Program-made: the position numbers and the translations under genes
The notes under the pieces: generated by a model
Told to the model about the DNA's origin: nothing
Database searches by the model: none
The model's input: only the letters and a program-made list of their open reading frames with translations
Source: Luteimonas sp. S4-F44
Lineage (GTDB): Bacteria > Pseudomonadota > Gammaproteobacteria > Xanthomonadales > Xanthomonadaceae
Direction of reading: 5' to 3'
DNA length: 64,000 bases
Assembly (NCBI RefSeq): GCF_022637415.1
Contig: NZ_CP093340.1
Span: 868,001-932,000 of the forward strand
In this document: positions 20,253-30,570 of the stretch, one piece after another
How the letters are laid out: each line of letters starts with the position of its first letter
Numbering within the stretch: position 1 is the stretch's first letter

Positions 20253-20792
20253 TCATCGCGCCGATCGCCGGGCGAGCGTGCGCGCGACCGGGCAGTCGGG
20301 GCGATGCGCGCCGGGCAGATAGCCCAGGCTCATCAGGAACTCGCCGGTGATCTCGCCGCCGGTGAACCGGAACGTGCGCTTGAACAGCTTCACCCACGAG
20401 GCCTTGTCCCGTGGCTTGCCGTCTTCGTCGGCGTGCGCGTCCAGCCACGCGGCGAAGCCGCCATGGCTGGCACGCATGCGCTGCACGACCTGGGCGTTGT
20501 GGATCGCCGCGTCGATCTTGAGCCGGTTGCGGATGATCGCCGGGTCGGCCATCAGGCGCGCGCGGTCGGCCTCGCCGTAGCCGGCGACCGCATCGACGTC
20601 GAACCCGTCGTAGGCGGCGCGGAAGCCCGCGCGTTTGCGCAGCACCGTCTCCCAGCTCAGCCCGGCCTGGTTGATTTCCAGCAACAGGCGCTCGAACAGC
20701 ACCGCCTCTTCGCGCTGCGGAAAGCCGTACTCGGTGTCGTGGTAGGGCCCGTGCAGCGGATGGCCGGGGGCGATGTCGCAGTAGCCGCTCAT
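20253..20792 (-). CDS. tag: DNA-3-methyladenine glycosylase I
   Basis: A 179-residue helix-hairpin-helix glycosylase that removes 3-methyladenine from alkylated DNA. The zinc ligands expected for Tag are visible: the N-terminal Cys in MSGYC, an early His in HDTEYG, and the C-terminal HRPDC pair. Family motifs SWETVLRKRAGFR and YLPGAH are present. Cytosolic. It is convergent with sodA and divergent from the FKBP gene. Confidence 0.94.
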   Translation of the reverse strand: MSGYCDIAPGHPLHGPYHDTEYGFPQREEAVLFERLLLEINQAGLSWETVLRKRAGFRAAYDGFDVDAVAGYGEADRARLMADPAIIRNRLKIDAAIHNAQVVQRMRASHGGFAAWLDAHADEDGKPRDKASWVKLFKRTFRFTGGEITGEFLMSLGYLPGAHRPDCPVARTLARRSAR

Positions 20793-20891
20793 GCGCGCAG
20801 CATAGGCAGGGCCACGGCCTGGCGCCAGCGCCGGCTTGCGCCCTTCACGGCGGCCGCGCGACCATGCGCCATCGCCCAGCAGGAACCGCCG

Positions 20892-21347
20892 ATGGAAATC
20901 GCACACCGTCGTGTCGCCACGGTCCACTTCACGCTGTCGGACACCGCCGGCGCGCAGATCGCCACGACCCGTGGCCACGATCCGCTGGTCTACATGCACG
21001 GCAGTGGTTCGATCATCCGCGGGCTGGAAGAGGCGCTCGAGGGGCGCAGCGCCGGCGACACGTTCACCGTCGAGATTCCGCCCGAGGCCGGCTTCGGGCC
21101 GCGCCACGACGGTCTGGTGCAGCGCCTGCCGCGCAGCGTGTTCACCGGCAGCGCCGTGCCGGCGGTCGGCGAGAAACTGCGTGCGCAGACCGAGAAGGGC
21201 CCGTTGGACGTCACCGTCACCGCGCTCGATGCCGACAGCATCACCGTGGACGGCAACAACCCATTGGCCGGGCGCACGCTGCGCGCCGAGGTCGAGGTCG
21301 TCGGCGTGCGGGTGGCCACGCCCCAGGAAATCCAGTTCGGGCTGTAA
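20892..21347 (+). CDS. FKBP-type peptidyl-prolyl isomerase (SlyD-like)
   Basis: A 151-residue SlyD-family isomerase with the FKBP segment MHGSGSIIRGLEEAL, the inserted IF chaperone domain (about residues 70-125) and the second FKBP half ending NPLAGRTLRAEVEV. It lacks the His/Cys-rich metal-binding tail of E. coli SlyD. Likely a cytosolic folding factor. AGGAACC lies before the ATG. Confidence 0.9.
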   Translation: MEIAHRRVATVHFTLSDTAGAQIATTRGHDPLVYMHGSGSIIRGLEEALEGRSAGDTFTVEIPPEAGFGPRHDGLVQRLPRSVFTGSAVPAVGEKLRAQTEKGPLDVTVTALDADSITVDGNNPLAGRTLRAEVEVVGVRVATPQEIQFGL

Positions 21348-21478
21348 GCCGACCGCCCGCTCAGCCTGGGCCGGGCGCACGCGTTGCGCAGCTGTCGGCG
21401 GCGGCTGTGTGAAGCCAGGCCCACCGGCCATGGTGCCGACCAGTGGATCGTGCACGCGTGGCGTGCGGCGCGGCCGGC

Positions 21479-21484
21479 TAGAAT
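21479..21484 (+). promoter_or_regulatory. algH: Candidate -10 box of algH (leaderless)
   Basis: TAGAAT six bases before the algH ATG. No clear -35. Confidence 0.4.
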
Positions 21485-21490
21485 GCCGCC

Positions 21491-22045
21491 ATGTCGTTCT
21501 TCGCCAATCACCTGCTGGTCGCACTGCCGGCGCTGCAGGATCCCGACTTCGCGCGTTCGGTCGCGCTGATCTGCCAACACGATGCCGAGGGCGCGATGGG
21601 CGTGGTCGTCAATCGGCCCTCGGAGTACACGCTGGGCGAGGTATTCGAGCAGATGGGCATCGTGCTCATCGACCAGCGCCTGCGCGACCACCGGGTGCTC
21701 GCCGGCGGCCCGGTGCATCCCGAGCGCGGCTTCGTGCTGCACGACGGCGAAGCGCGCTGGGATTCGAGCCTGGCGATCGCCGAGGGCCTGAGCGTGACCA
21801 CATCGCGCGACGTGCTCGAAGCGATGGCGGCTGGCGAAGGGCCGGACAATGCGATCGTCGCGCTGGGCTGCGCCGGCTGGGGGGCCGGCCAGCTCGAGCA
21901 GGAAATGACCGAGCACAGCTGGCTGACCGTGCCCGCCGATGCGCCGTTGCTGTTCGACACGCCGCTCGATGCGCGCTGGCAGGCGGCGGCGGGCCGGATC
22001 GGCGTCGACATGACGCTGGTCGTCAGCCACGGCGGCCGCGCGTGA
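21491..22045 (+). CDS. algH: YqgE/AlgH family protein
   Basis: A 184-residue cytosolic protein of the YqgE/AlgH family (DUF179): [35 protein letters not shown] and [13 protein letters not shown] are family blocks. AlgH was named from alginate regulation in Pseudomonas, but its biochemical role is unsettled. It overlaps ruvX by GTGA and is followed by pyrB, the conserved order in this group. Confidence 0.93.
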   Translation: MSFFANHLLVALPALQDPDFARSVALICQHDAEGAMGVVVNRPSEYTLGEVFEQMGIVLIDQRLRDHRVLAGGPVHPERGFVLHDGEARWDSSLAIAEGLSVTTSRDVLEAMAAGEGPDNAIVALGCAGWGAGQLEQEMTEHSWLTVPADAPLLFDTPLDARWQAAAGRIGVDMTLVVSHGGRA

Positions 22046-22527
22046 GCGAGGCCAGCGCCGAGTCCGCCGCCCCGACGATCCGCCGCGACGGCACGGTACT
22101 CGGGTTCGACGTCGGGGCGCGACGCATCGGCGTGGCCGTGGGCAGCGCGTTCGGCCACGGCGCGCGCGCGCTGGCCGTCGTCGACGTGCACGGCGGCCAG
22201 ATCGATTGGCCGGCGGTCACGCGCCTACACAAGGAATGGCGGCCGGACGGCATGATCGTCGGCGACCCGCTGACCCTGGACGGCGGCGACCAGCCGGCGC
22301 GGGTGCGGGCGCATGCGTTCGCGCGCGAACTTGTCGCCCGCTTCGGCCTGCCAGTGGTCTTGATCGACGAGCGCGCAAGCTCGATCGAGGCGGCCCGCCG
22401 CTTCGCGGTCGACCGGGCCGAGGGGCGTCGGCGCCGCCGCGATGCGGCGACACTCGATGCGGTCGCCGCAGCGGTCATCGTTGAGCGCTGGCTCGCCGCG
22501 CCGGACACCGGCACGCCGGTGCGCTGA
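22042..22527 (+). CDS. ruvX: Holliday junction resolvase-like / pre-16S rRNA nuclease YqgF
   Basis: A 161-residue RNase H-fold protein. The [12 protein letters not shown] motif carries the first acidic catalytic residue. VGDPLTLDG and [10 protein letters not shown] are further family blocks, and the last catalytic Asp lies in [13 protein letters not shown]. The family acts in 16S rRNA 5'-end maturation and may resolve junctions. The start is GTG, overlapping the algH stop, so translation is coupled. Confidence 0.93.
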   Translation: MSEASAESAAPTIRRDGTVLGFDVGARRIGVAVGSAFGHGARALAVVDVHGGQIDWPAVTRLHKEWRPDGMIVGDPLTLDGGDQPARVRAHAFARELVARFGLPVVLIDERASSIEAARRFAVDRAEGRRRRRDAATLDAVAAAVIVERWLAAPDTGTPVR

Positions 22528-22597
22528 CCGACGCGTGCTATCCGCGCAGGTACCGGGTGCGGGACAATCGAGCTCCCGCCGCTGCCCGCCCACTGCG

Positions 22598-23545
22598 ATG
22601 TCCCCGACCGCTTCTTCCGCGCAACTCGATGCCGACGGCCGCCTGCGCCACCTGTTGACCCTGGACGGCCTGCCGCGTGCGACGCTCGAGGCGCTGCTGG
22701 TGCGCGCCCAGGCGATCCTCGACGGCGATCAGACCCATGCGCCGCTCGCCGGAGTCGCGGTCTGCACGCTGTTCTTCGAGCCGTCGACGCGCACACGGCT
22801 GAGCTTCCAACGGGCGACCCAGCGGCTCGGCGCCGACGTGCTCGGCTTCGACGCCTCGACCTCGTCGACGACCAAGGGCGAGACGGCGCTCGACACCTTC
22901 CGCAATATCGAGGCAATGGGCGTGCGCGGTTTCGTCGTGCGCCACAGCGCCGACGGCGCAGTGGCCGCGCTGGCGCAGGCCGCGGCACCGGGCACGGCGT
23001 TGCTCAACGCCGGGGATGGGCGCAGTGCGCATCCCACGCAGGGTCTGCTCGACATGCTGACGCTGCGTCAGACCAAGGGCACGGATTTCTCGGGCCTGCG
23101 CGTGGCGATCGTCGGCGATGTGAAGCACTCGCGGGTCGCACGCAGCGACCTGCAGGCGCTGCGCACGCTCGGTGCCGGCGAGATCCGCGTCTGCGGCCCG
23201 GCAGCGTTGCTGCCCGACGAGGCGACGCTCGCCGGCTGCACCGTCTCGCACGAGCTCGACGCGGCGCTTGCGGGCGTGGATGCGGTGATGATGCTGCGGC
23301 TGCAGCGCGAGCGCATGGAAGAGGGGCTGGTTGGTTCACTCGAGGACTACCACCGCGACTACGGACTTGACGCACGCCGGCTGCGGCTGGCGGCGCCCGA
23401 TGCGGTGGTGCTGCATCCCGGGCCGATGAACCGCGGCGTTGAGATCGCCGACGAGGTCGCCGACGGCCCGCAGTCTCAGGTGCTGCGTCAGGTCCACAAC
23501 GGCGTCGCGGTGCGCATGGCCGCGCTGGAAGCGTTGCTGGCGTAG
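22598..23545 (+). CDS. pyrB: Aspartate carbamoyltransferase catalytic subunit
   Basis: Condenses carbamoyl phosphate and aspartate in pyrimidine synthesis. 315 residues. FEPSTRTRLSF binds carbamoyl phosphate; HPTQGLLDML and LHPGPMNRGVEI are further active-site blocks. No pyrI follows; the next gene is convergent, so this is the class without a PyrI regulatory chain in the same operon. The gene marks the left edge of the accessory block that follows. Confidence 0.96.
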   Translation: MSPTASSAQLDADGRLRHLLTLDGLPRATLEALLVRAQAILDGDQTHAPLAGVAVCTLFFEPSTRTRLSFQRATQRLGADVLGFDASTSSTTKGETALDTFRNIEAMGVRGFVVRHSADGAVAALAQAAAPGTALLNAGDGRSAHPTQGLLDMLTLRQTKGTDFSGLRVAIVGDVKHSRVARSDLQALRTLGAGEIRVCGPAALLPDEATLAGCTVSHELDAALAGVDAVMMLRLQRERMEEGLVGSLEDYHRDYGLDARRLRLAAPDAVVLHPGPMNRGVEIADEVADGPQSQVLRQVHNGVAVRMAALEALLA

Positions 23546-23564
23546 CACGGCCGAGCGGCCGGGA

Positions 23565-24836
<1,272 letters not shown>

Positions 24837-24935
24837 GGCGGTCCTGGAGACGAAGGGCGTGGAGATCGGATGGCCCGGCAGCGCTGGCGCGGGCATACCG
24901 GACGTGGTGGCGTCGGGGGGGCGCAGCGGCCCGGA

Positions 24936-25700
24936 TCAGTCGAAGACCGGAGTCTGCTTCTTCGCGAACGCAGCCAGGCCGCGCCGGGCATCGGCGCTGG
25001 TGAAGGCACGCTGGCCCAGTCGCGCTTCTTCGGCGAAGGCCTCGGCTTCGGGCAGGTCGACCAGCCGCTGGACCGACTCCTTGATCACCGCCAGCGCGCC
25101 GGGGCTGAGCGCTTTGATCCGCTCGGCCAGCGCCAGCGTCTGCGGCATCAGGTCGGCGGCCGGCACGACGCGATTGATCAGTCCCTTGGCCAACAGCTCG
25201 TGGGCGCTGAAGCCGTTGGCGGTGAGCAGCAGTTCCATCGCGTGCGCATAGGGAATCTGCCGAACCAGCCGCACCAGGGTGCCGCCGGCCGGTACGATGC
25301 CCAGCGAGGGCTCGGGCAGCGCGAACTTGGCGTGCTCGGCCGCGATGCGGATGTCGGTGCCCAGCATGATCTCGAAGCCGCCGCCCAGGCACAGTCCGTT
25401 GATCGCGCACAGCACCGGCTTGTAGAGCCGCAGGTTCTTGAGGTGGGCGTCGTCCCATTGCGAGATATCGAACTGGTCCTCCATCAACGCGGGGATCGAC
25501 TCGCCGAGGTCGGCCCCGACGCAGAACGCGCGCTGGCCGCTGGCGGTCAGGATCACCACGCGCACGCGGGAGTCGTCGCGGGCGGCGACGAACGCCTCGC
25601 CCAGCGCCTGATACATCGCCAGGGTCAGCGCGTTGAGTTTTTCGGGCCGGTCGAACCGGATCATCGCGATGCCGTCCGACACCTCGTATGCAATGGCCAT
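24936..25700 (-). CDS. Enoyl-CoA hydratase/isomerase (crotonase family)
   Basis: A 254-residue crotonase. Both catalytic glutamates of true hydratases are kept, E110 (GGGFEIMLG) and E130 (LPEPSLGIVPAGG), 20 residues apart as in rat crotonase. The oxyanion-hole segment is FCVGADLGE. The acyl substrate is not readable from sequence. Lying between an HMG-CoA reductase and a CoA-transferase, candidates are hydration of a branched enoyl-CoA such as anhydromevalonyl-CoA or 3-methylglutaconyl-CoA. AGGAGA lies eight bases before the ATG. Confidence 0.9.
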   Translation of the reverse strand: MAIAYEVSDGIAMIRFDRPEKLNALTLAMYQALGEAFVAARDDSRVRVVILTASGQRAFCVGADLGESIPALMEDQFDISQWDDAHLKNLRLYKPVLCAINGLCLGGGFEIMLGTDIRIAAEHAKFALPEPSLGIVPAGGTLVRLVRQIPYAHAMELLLTANGFSAHELLAKGLINRVVPAADLMPQTLALAERIKALSPGALAVIKESVQRLVDLPEAEAFAEEARLGQRAFTSADARRGLAAFAKKQTPVFD

Positions 25701-25728
25701 CAGCAGTCTCCTGTCGACGCGCGGTGCA

Positions 25729-26955
25729 TCACACCGCGCCCAGCGATTTCAGGCGTTGAAGTTCCTCGGCATCGATACCGAGCAGTTCGGCATAGACCCC
25801 GGCGTTGTGCTCGCCCAATCGCGGCGCCCGTCCGCGGGCGTCGGCCTGAGTGCGCGAGAGCTTGATCGGCGTGCCGAACATGCCGATCCGGCCTTCGGGA
25901 TACTCGACGTCCACCACCATGTCGCGCGCGGCGATATGCGGGTCTTCGACCACCTCGCGGATGTTCTTCACCGCGCACAGCGGGATGTCGTCGCCCGCCA
26001 TCGCTTCGAGTTCGGCCTTGTCGCGGTCGCGGAACCAGCCTTCGACGACCGGCTTCACCCGGTGCGCATACACCTGCGGGTCGAAGCGCTTGGCCATGGT
26101 GTCGATCTGCGGATCGTCGATCAGCTCGGGCGTGCCGAATGCCCGGCACGACAGGGCCCACAGTTTGTCGTTGTAGCCGCCGAAGAAGACGTGGCCGTCC
26201 CGGCATGGGAACTGCCCGTAGGGCCTGACGAAGGGATGATCGTTGCCCAGCGGCGTGGCGATCTCACCGTCGACGGTGTACTTGACCACCGCGTTCTCGG
26301 TCAATGCGAGTACCGAGTCCTGCTGGGAAACATCGACCAGTTGCCCCTGCCCACTGCGCTCGGCTTCGCGCACCGCGGCCAGCACGCCGATCGTGGCGAA
26401 CAGCGTCGCCGACACATCGCCGACGATCGTGCCCACCCGGACCGGTGGGCGGTCGGCGAAGCCGTTCATCGACCACAGGCCGCCGGTGGCCTGGCCGCTG
26501 TTGTCGAAGCCGGGCTTGCGCGCATTCGGACCGGTCTGGCCGAAGCCGCTGATCGCCGCGTAGACCAGCCGCGGATTGAGCTCACGCAGCACCTCGTAGC
26601 CGACCCCGAAGCGCGCCATGGTGCCGGGGCGGAAGTTCTCCACCAACACATCGGCCCGTGTCGCCAGCTGTTTGAGCAGCGCGCGGCCGGCCTCGTGCTT
26701 GAGATTGAGGGTGATGCCTTCCTTGTGCCGGTTGTACTGCGCGAAGAAGGCGCTGAAGCGCTCGTCGCCCTCGCCGACCAGCGGCGGGAACTCGCGGACG
26801 TAGTCGGGGTCTTCCGGGTGTTCGATCTTGATGACCCGTGCGCCGAGGTCGGCCAGGATCATCGCGCAGTAGGGGCCGGCGACGACCCGGGTGATGTCGA
26901 GCACCAGTAATCCGGACAGCGGACCGCGGCGCGCCTGCGAGGCACCGGCGCTCAT
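25729..26955 (-). CDS. Family III (CaiB/BaiF) CoA-transferase
   Basis: A 408-residue class III CoA-transferase. It has the N-terminal VLDITRVVAGPYCAMILAD block, ADVLVENFRPG, and the catalytic Asp at D180 in GTIVGDVSA. These enzymes move CoA between carboxylic acids through an aspartyl-CoA anhydride, often recycling the pathway's own product thioester. First gene of the operon with the hydratase (28 nt gap) and HMG-CoA reductase, so it probably activates the free acid that the other two enzymes handle. The acid is unknown. Confidence 0.92.
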   Translation of the reverse strand: MSAGASQARRGPLSGLLVLDITRVVAGPYCAMILADLGARVIKIEHPEDPDYVREFPPLVGEGDERFSAFFAQYNRHKEGITLNLKHEAGRALLKQLATRADVLVENFRPGTMARFGVGYEVLRELNPRLVYAAISGFGQTGPNARKPGFDNSGQATGGLWSMNGFADRPPVRVGTIVGDVSATLFATIGVLAAVREAERSGQGQLVDVSQQDSVLALTENAVVKYTVDGEIATPLGNDHPFVRPYGQFPCRDGHVFFGGYNDKLWALSCRAFGTPELIDDPQIDTMAKRFDPQVYAHRVKPVVEGWFRDRDKAELEAMAGDDIPLCAVKNIREVVEDPHIAARDMVVDVEYPEGRIGMFGTPIKLSRTQADARGRAPRLGEHNAGVYAELLGIDAEELQRLKSLGAV

Positions 26956-26989
26956 CGTGCGCCTCCCGGGGCCGGGCGAGTCTCCGGGC

Positions 26990-27475
26990 TCAGCCGGTGG
27001 CCGATGTCAGCGGGTAGCCCTTGAAGGCTTTCATCTCTTCCATCAGGAAGCTGGAGACGATCTTCTCCACGCCGAAGTCGCCATCGGTCATCTCGCGCAT
27101 GATCCGCTTCCAGTCGTGGAGATCGCTGACCACCACGCGCAGCAGATAGTCGTAGTGGCCGCTGATGCGGATCGATTCGGCGATCTCCGGGGTGCGTGCG
27201 GCCCAGGCGTCGAAGTCCACGAACCGTCCCGCCGAGTGCCGCTCGAAGGACACCTGCGCGATCACGATCGTCGCGGTGCGGATACGGTCGATCGCGACGT
27301 GGGCGCGATAGCCGGTGATCAGCCCGCGGGCTTCCAGGTCGCGGATCCGGCGCAGGCAGGCGCTCGGCGACAACGCGACCCGACGGGCCAGGTCGCGATT
27401 CTTGGTCTGGGCATCCTGCTGCAGAATCTGCAGGATTCTCAGATCGATCCGGTCGAGCGTGTCTTTCGGGGGCAT
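26990..27475 (-). CDS. Lrp/AsnC-family transcriptional regulator
   Basis: A 161-residue regulator with an N-terminal winged helix (LDRIDLRILQILQQDAQ, LARRVALSPSACLRRIRDLE) and a C-terminal RAM ligand-binding domain (GHYDYLLRVVVSD). It lies just upstream of the CoA-transferase operon on the same strand, 34 nt away, and may control it or share its transcript. The effector is unknown. Two ATG starts nine bases apart are possible; the inner one was chosen. Confidence 0.9.
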   Translation of the reverse strand: MPPKDTLDRIDLRILQILQQDAQTKNRDLARRVALSPSACLRRIRDLEARGLITGYRAHVAIDRIRTATIVIAQVSFERHSAGRFVDFDAWAARTPEIAESIRISGHYDYLLRVVVSDLHDWKRIMREMTDGDFGVEKIVSSFLMEEMKAFKGYPLTSATG

Positions 27476-28024
27476 GGCGGGCATCGGGCGAAGCGGATGC
27501 CACGAGTCTCGCCGCTGCGACGCGGGACGACAACGGCGCCGGCTGCGGACGCACCATGCCCACGCCGGCACAACCGCGCGCATTGCCGACGCCGCGACGC
27601 GCTGCGCGCGCGTTTGCATCGCCTGCGACGCCGCGATATTGCGTGCGGTCGCGGGCTTTTCCTGTCGGAACAACGACATATCCGAAATCGTGTCGGTCGC
27701 ACCGCCTCTGGACAGCCGACCCGTGCCGGCTTTTGATGCGGGAATGGACTGAAAGGATGATGGCCAAGAATCGAGGCACCGGTGGAAGGTGTTCGAAGCG
27801 TAGTCCCGGGGCGCGGCCGCCAGGATGCCGATCGGGGCGGCGACTTCACCGAAACCGCCCGGGGCCGCGCTGGCGCCCATGTGCTGCACGCCGTTCGTCC
27901 ACGACGGGTCCAGGCCGGCCTCACGACCGGTCGCGGAGATTGCGCCGCCTGCTGGATGCGGATGGCCCACCGGCTCGACGCGGGCACGACGCCCGTCGCT
28001 CGGCCAGGTATGGAGGTGAGATCG
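27476..28024. other. 549-bp divergent intergenic region
   Basis: Lies between the minus-strand Lrp gene and the plus-strand AraC gene, and presumably holds both promoters. Bases about 27640-27780 are less GC-rich than their surroundings. From about 27781 to 27900 GC is strongly phased: 36 of 40 bases at one codon position against 28 and 24 at the other two. This resembles coding DNA, but no credible protein was recognised on either strand. GGAGGTGA just before 28025 is the AraC ribosome-binding site. Confidence 0.6.
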
Positions 28025-29101
28025 ATGCTCCTCGACGAGCGCACCATTGAAGACATGCGCGCCTGCGCCGGGCAGGCCTCGGAGCTGACGCACTGGCGCA
28101 GCGCCGCGGTGCACGAAGGCTGGCGCGAACCGCTGGCGGCCGGGCATGGCTTCCGGCACCGCTACGACGCCGCCGTCGGCGACGGCGGCTGGGTGTTCCA
28201 CCAGCTCAACGACGCGCTGTCGATGGCGATCGTCGATTTCCGCGCCGCGCGTCCGCTCTCGCGATTGCATCGCCACGACGACCACCTGGTGTTCTGCGCC
28301 TGGATCGAAGGGCGCAGCACGATCTGTGCCGGCGACGAGCGTGATGACGATGCGCTGGCGCACGGCTTCTGCACGTTCTACGGCCTGTCCAGCGGCGATG
28401 CGGTGCGCACCGTCTACGAACCCGACCGCCCTCTGCGCTGGGTGTCGATCTTCCTGCGCCGCGACCGCGTGCGCGATGTCCTGGGCGTGGACGCGGCTGC
28501 GCTGCCGGCCCTGTTTCGCGACTACATCCTGCATCGGACGCCGACCGGGCTGCGCCACGTGCCGCTGGGCAGCGCCGCCAGCGTTGCCGCACACCAGGCG
28601 TTCGAGTGCGCCGAGCAGGGCGAGCTGCGGCGGCTCTATCTCATTGCCAAGGCGATCGAGATCATCTGTGCGGTGATCCGCGCGCATGCCAGTGGCCACG
28701 CCGATGGCGGTCCGGCGCTGTCGCGTATCGAAGTCGACAAGGTCAAGCTCGCCAGGCAACTGATCGAGCGCAATCTCGACGAGCCGCTGAGCGTATCGGA
28801 ACTCGCGGCGGCCGTCGGCATGACGGTCAAGAAGCTGCAGGCCGGGTTCCAGGGGCTGTTCCGGGGCAGTGTGGGGCAGGTCTACAAGCAGGTGCGGCTG
28901 TCGAAGGCACTGACCCTGGTGAGCAAGAGCGACATGCCGATGATCGACATCGCCATCGAATGCGGTTACGAGTGTCCGGGCAGCTTCACGCGTGCGTTCA
29001 AGCTGGCGTTCGGCACCTGTCCGACCCTGGTGCGCGCATCGGCGGCCCGTGGCGCTTGCGCGTCGTCGGACTGCGATGGCGTGGCGGGTCGGGTGAACTA
29101 G
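28025..29101 (+). CDS. AraC-family regulator, PchR-like
   Basis: A 358-residue regulator. The C-terminal AraC/XylS domain (about residues 245-340) has two helix-turn-helix units: SVSELAAAVGMTVKKLQAGF and IDIAIECGYECPGSFTRAFK. The N-terminal half resembles PchR-type ligand-sensing domains that respond to ferric siderophores. The next genes are a secreted hydrolase and, convergent, a TonB siderophore receptor. GGAGGTGA five bases before this ATG supports the start; an in-frame ATG 15 bases upstream lacks such a site. Confidence 0.87.
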   Translation: MLLDERTIEDMRACAGQASELTHWRSAAVHEGWREPLAAGHGFRHRYDAAVGDGGWVFHQLNDALSMAIVDFRAARPLSRLHRHDDHLVFCAWIEGRSTICAGDERDDDALAHGFCTFYGLSSGDAVRTVYEPDRPLRWVSIFLRRDRVRDVLGVDAAALPALFRDYILHRTPTGLRHVPLGSAASVAAHQAFECAEQGELRRLYLIAKAIEIICAVIRAHASGHADGGPALSRIEVDKVKLARQLIERNLDEPLSVSELAAAVGMTVKKLQAGFQGLFRGSVGQVYKQVRLSKALTLVSKSDMPMIDIAIECGYECPGSFTRAFKLAFGTCPTLVRASAARGACASSDCDGVAGRVN

Positions 29102-29144
29102 CGTGTCGCGCCGAAGGGCTGCGCGATCGATCGGAGACGTGACG

Positions 29145-30473
29145 ATGCGGTACGTGCTGAACCCGCTTGCCATCGCGACGCTGCTCGCCATGGCCCCCGC
29201 CGCCACCGCAGCAGGGCTGCCGTCCCCGGACGGCGCGTACGCCGTCGGCACGACGCACGTCCAGTTTGTGGATCGTGCGCGAACGCTCGATCGGCGCGAT
29301 GTCGCGAGCGGGCCACGGGCGGTGCCTGCGGTCGTCTGGTATCCGGCCCGCGAAGATACGCGTACCGACGCGGCGCCGACTTACCTGGCAGGCCCGGCGC
29401 TCGCCACGACGCTGCCGGCGATCGCCCGCAACTTCGGCTATTCCCCAAACGACCTGCACGCATTGGCGACCGTCCGCGTCGACGTGCACCCCGCGGCACC
29501 ACCGGCGCACAGCCCGCAGGGCTTTCCGGTCGTGGTGTTCAGCCACGGCTTCTTCTTGTATCCGTCGCAGAACACCGCGCTTGCGATGCACCTGGCCAGC
29601 CACGGCTACATCGTGGTCTCGATCGCCCATCCGGGCGATGCCGCCGACATCGGCCTGGATGACGGCCGCGTCGCCGCGACCCGGGTTGGCGTCGAGGGCG
29701 ACGATCCGCGGTTGGCGCAGGCGATGCAGGTGCTGGCGAACGGTGCCGATCCGCAGCCATTGCGCGAGGCGCTTTCGACCTACGCGGACGCATTGCCCGC
29801 GACGCGGATCGGACGGTCCTTCGCCGACTGGCGCGACGACACCTTGGCGGTGGCGCAGCAACTGCGCGACGGGCGGTCGCCCGAGGCGCTGCACGACGTG
29901 TTGGCCGGTGCAGATCTCGGGCGTCTGGCCTTTGTCGGGATGTCGTTCGGCGGTGCCACCGCGGCCACGAGCTGCCGGCTGGTGGCCGTCTGCCGCGCTG
30001 CGGTCAACCTTGACGGCCAGAACTTCGACCCGGCGCTCTACGACGGCCCGGTCGATCGCCCGCTGTTGCTGATGCTCAGCGACTGGACACGCTACGGTCT
30101 GCTCGCGGGCCAGTCGCGCGATGCCGACTTCAGCCCGAACGATCTGGCCTATGCGCGATGGCGCGATGCCGCGCGCGACAGCGACGTCGTCCGCGTCCGC
30201 CTGCAGGGGGCGCGCCACCTCGGATTCACCGATCTCGTCGCCCTGCTCGATGGCCCCGAACGCGAGGCGCGCGTCGGCGAGCTGGACGGCGACGCGGCGC
30301 TGTCGGCAATCGGCGACCTGGTCCTCACCTTCCTCGACGCGCATGTGCGCGATGGCGAGGTCGCGGACATCGATCGTGCGATCGGACGCCATCCGGCCTT
30401 GGTGCCGCATGTGCCCACGCGGCTGCGGTCCTGGACGACGCCGGTGCGCGCGGCCACGCCCGATCCGCCGTGA
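29145..30473 (+). CDS. Secreted alpha/beta hydrolase (PAF-acetylhydrolase-like)
   Basis: A 442-residue protein with a Sec signal peptide (cleavage near TAAG) and an alpha/beta-hydrolase fold. The nucleophile elbow is GMSFGG (S267), and an earlier VVVFSHGF block forms the oxyanion region. The pattern matches platelet-activating-factor acetylhydrolase/dienelactone-hydrolase-like enzymes of the periplasm. The substrate is unknown. It follows the AraC gene after 43 nt and may form an operon with it. Start chosen for GGAG 10 bases upstream. Confidence 0.8.
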   Translation: MRYVLNPLAIATLLAMAPAATAAGLPSPDGAYAVGTTHVQFVDRARTLDRRDVASGPRAVPAVVWYPAREDTRTDAAPTYLAGPALATTLPAIARNFGYSPNDLHALATVRVDVHPAAPPAHSPQGFPVVVFSHGFFLYPSQNTALAMHLASHGYIVVSIAHPGDAADIGLDDGRVAATRVGVEGDDPRLAQAMQVLANGADPQPLREALSTYADALPATRIGRSFADWRDDTLAVAQQLRDGRSPEALHDVLAGADLGRLAFVGMSFGGATAATSCRLVAVCRAAVNLDGQNFDPALYDGPVDRPLLLMLSDWTRYGLLAGQSRDADFSPNDLAYARWRDAARDSDVVRVRLQGARHLGFTDLVALLDGPEREARVGELDGDAALSAIGDLVLTFLDAHVRDGEVADIDRAIGRHPALVPHVPTRLRSWTTPVRAATPDPP

Positions 30474-30492
30474 GCGGCGGGTCGCGCGCTGC

Positions 30493-30526
30493 CGCCTGCG
30501 GCATGTCCGGATGCGGGCCGCAGGCG
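30493..30526. terminator. Bidirectional hairpin between hydrolase and TonB receptor genes
   Basis: A perfect 10-bp inverted repeat, CGCCTGCGGC and GCCGCAGGCG, with a 14-base loop, lying in the 97 nt between two converging stops. No T-tract. Confidence 0.55.
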
Positions 30527-30570
30527 TGACGGGTGGATGACGCGCGCCGGTCCGCCCGGCGAATCCAGCC

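Noticed and set aside
27782..28024. Extending the AraC regulator upstream by 81 residues
   Set aside because: The extension has no family similarity, and GGAGGTGA is placed correctly for the ATG at 28025.
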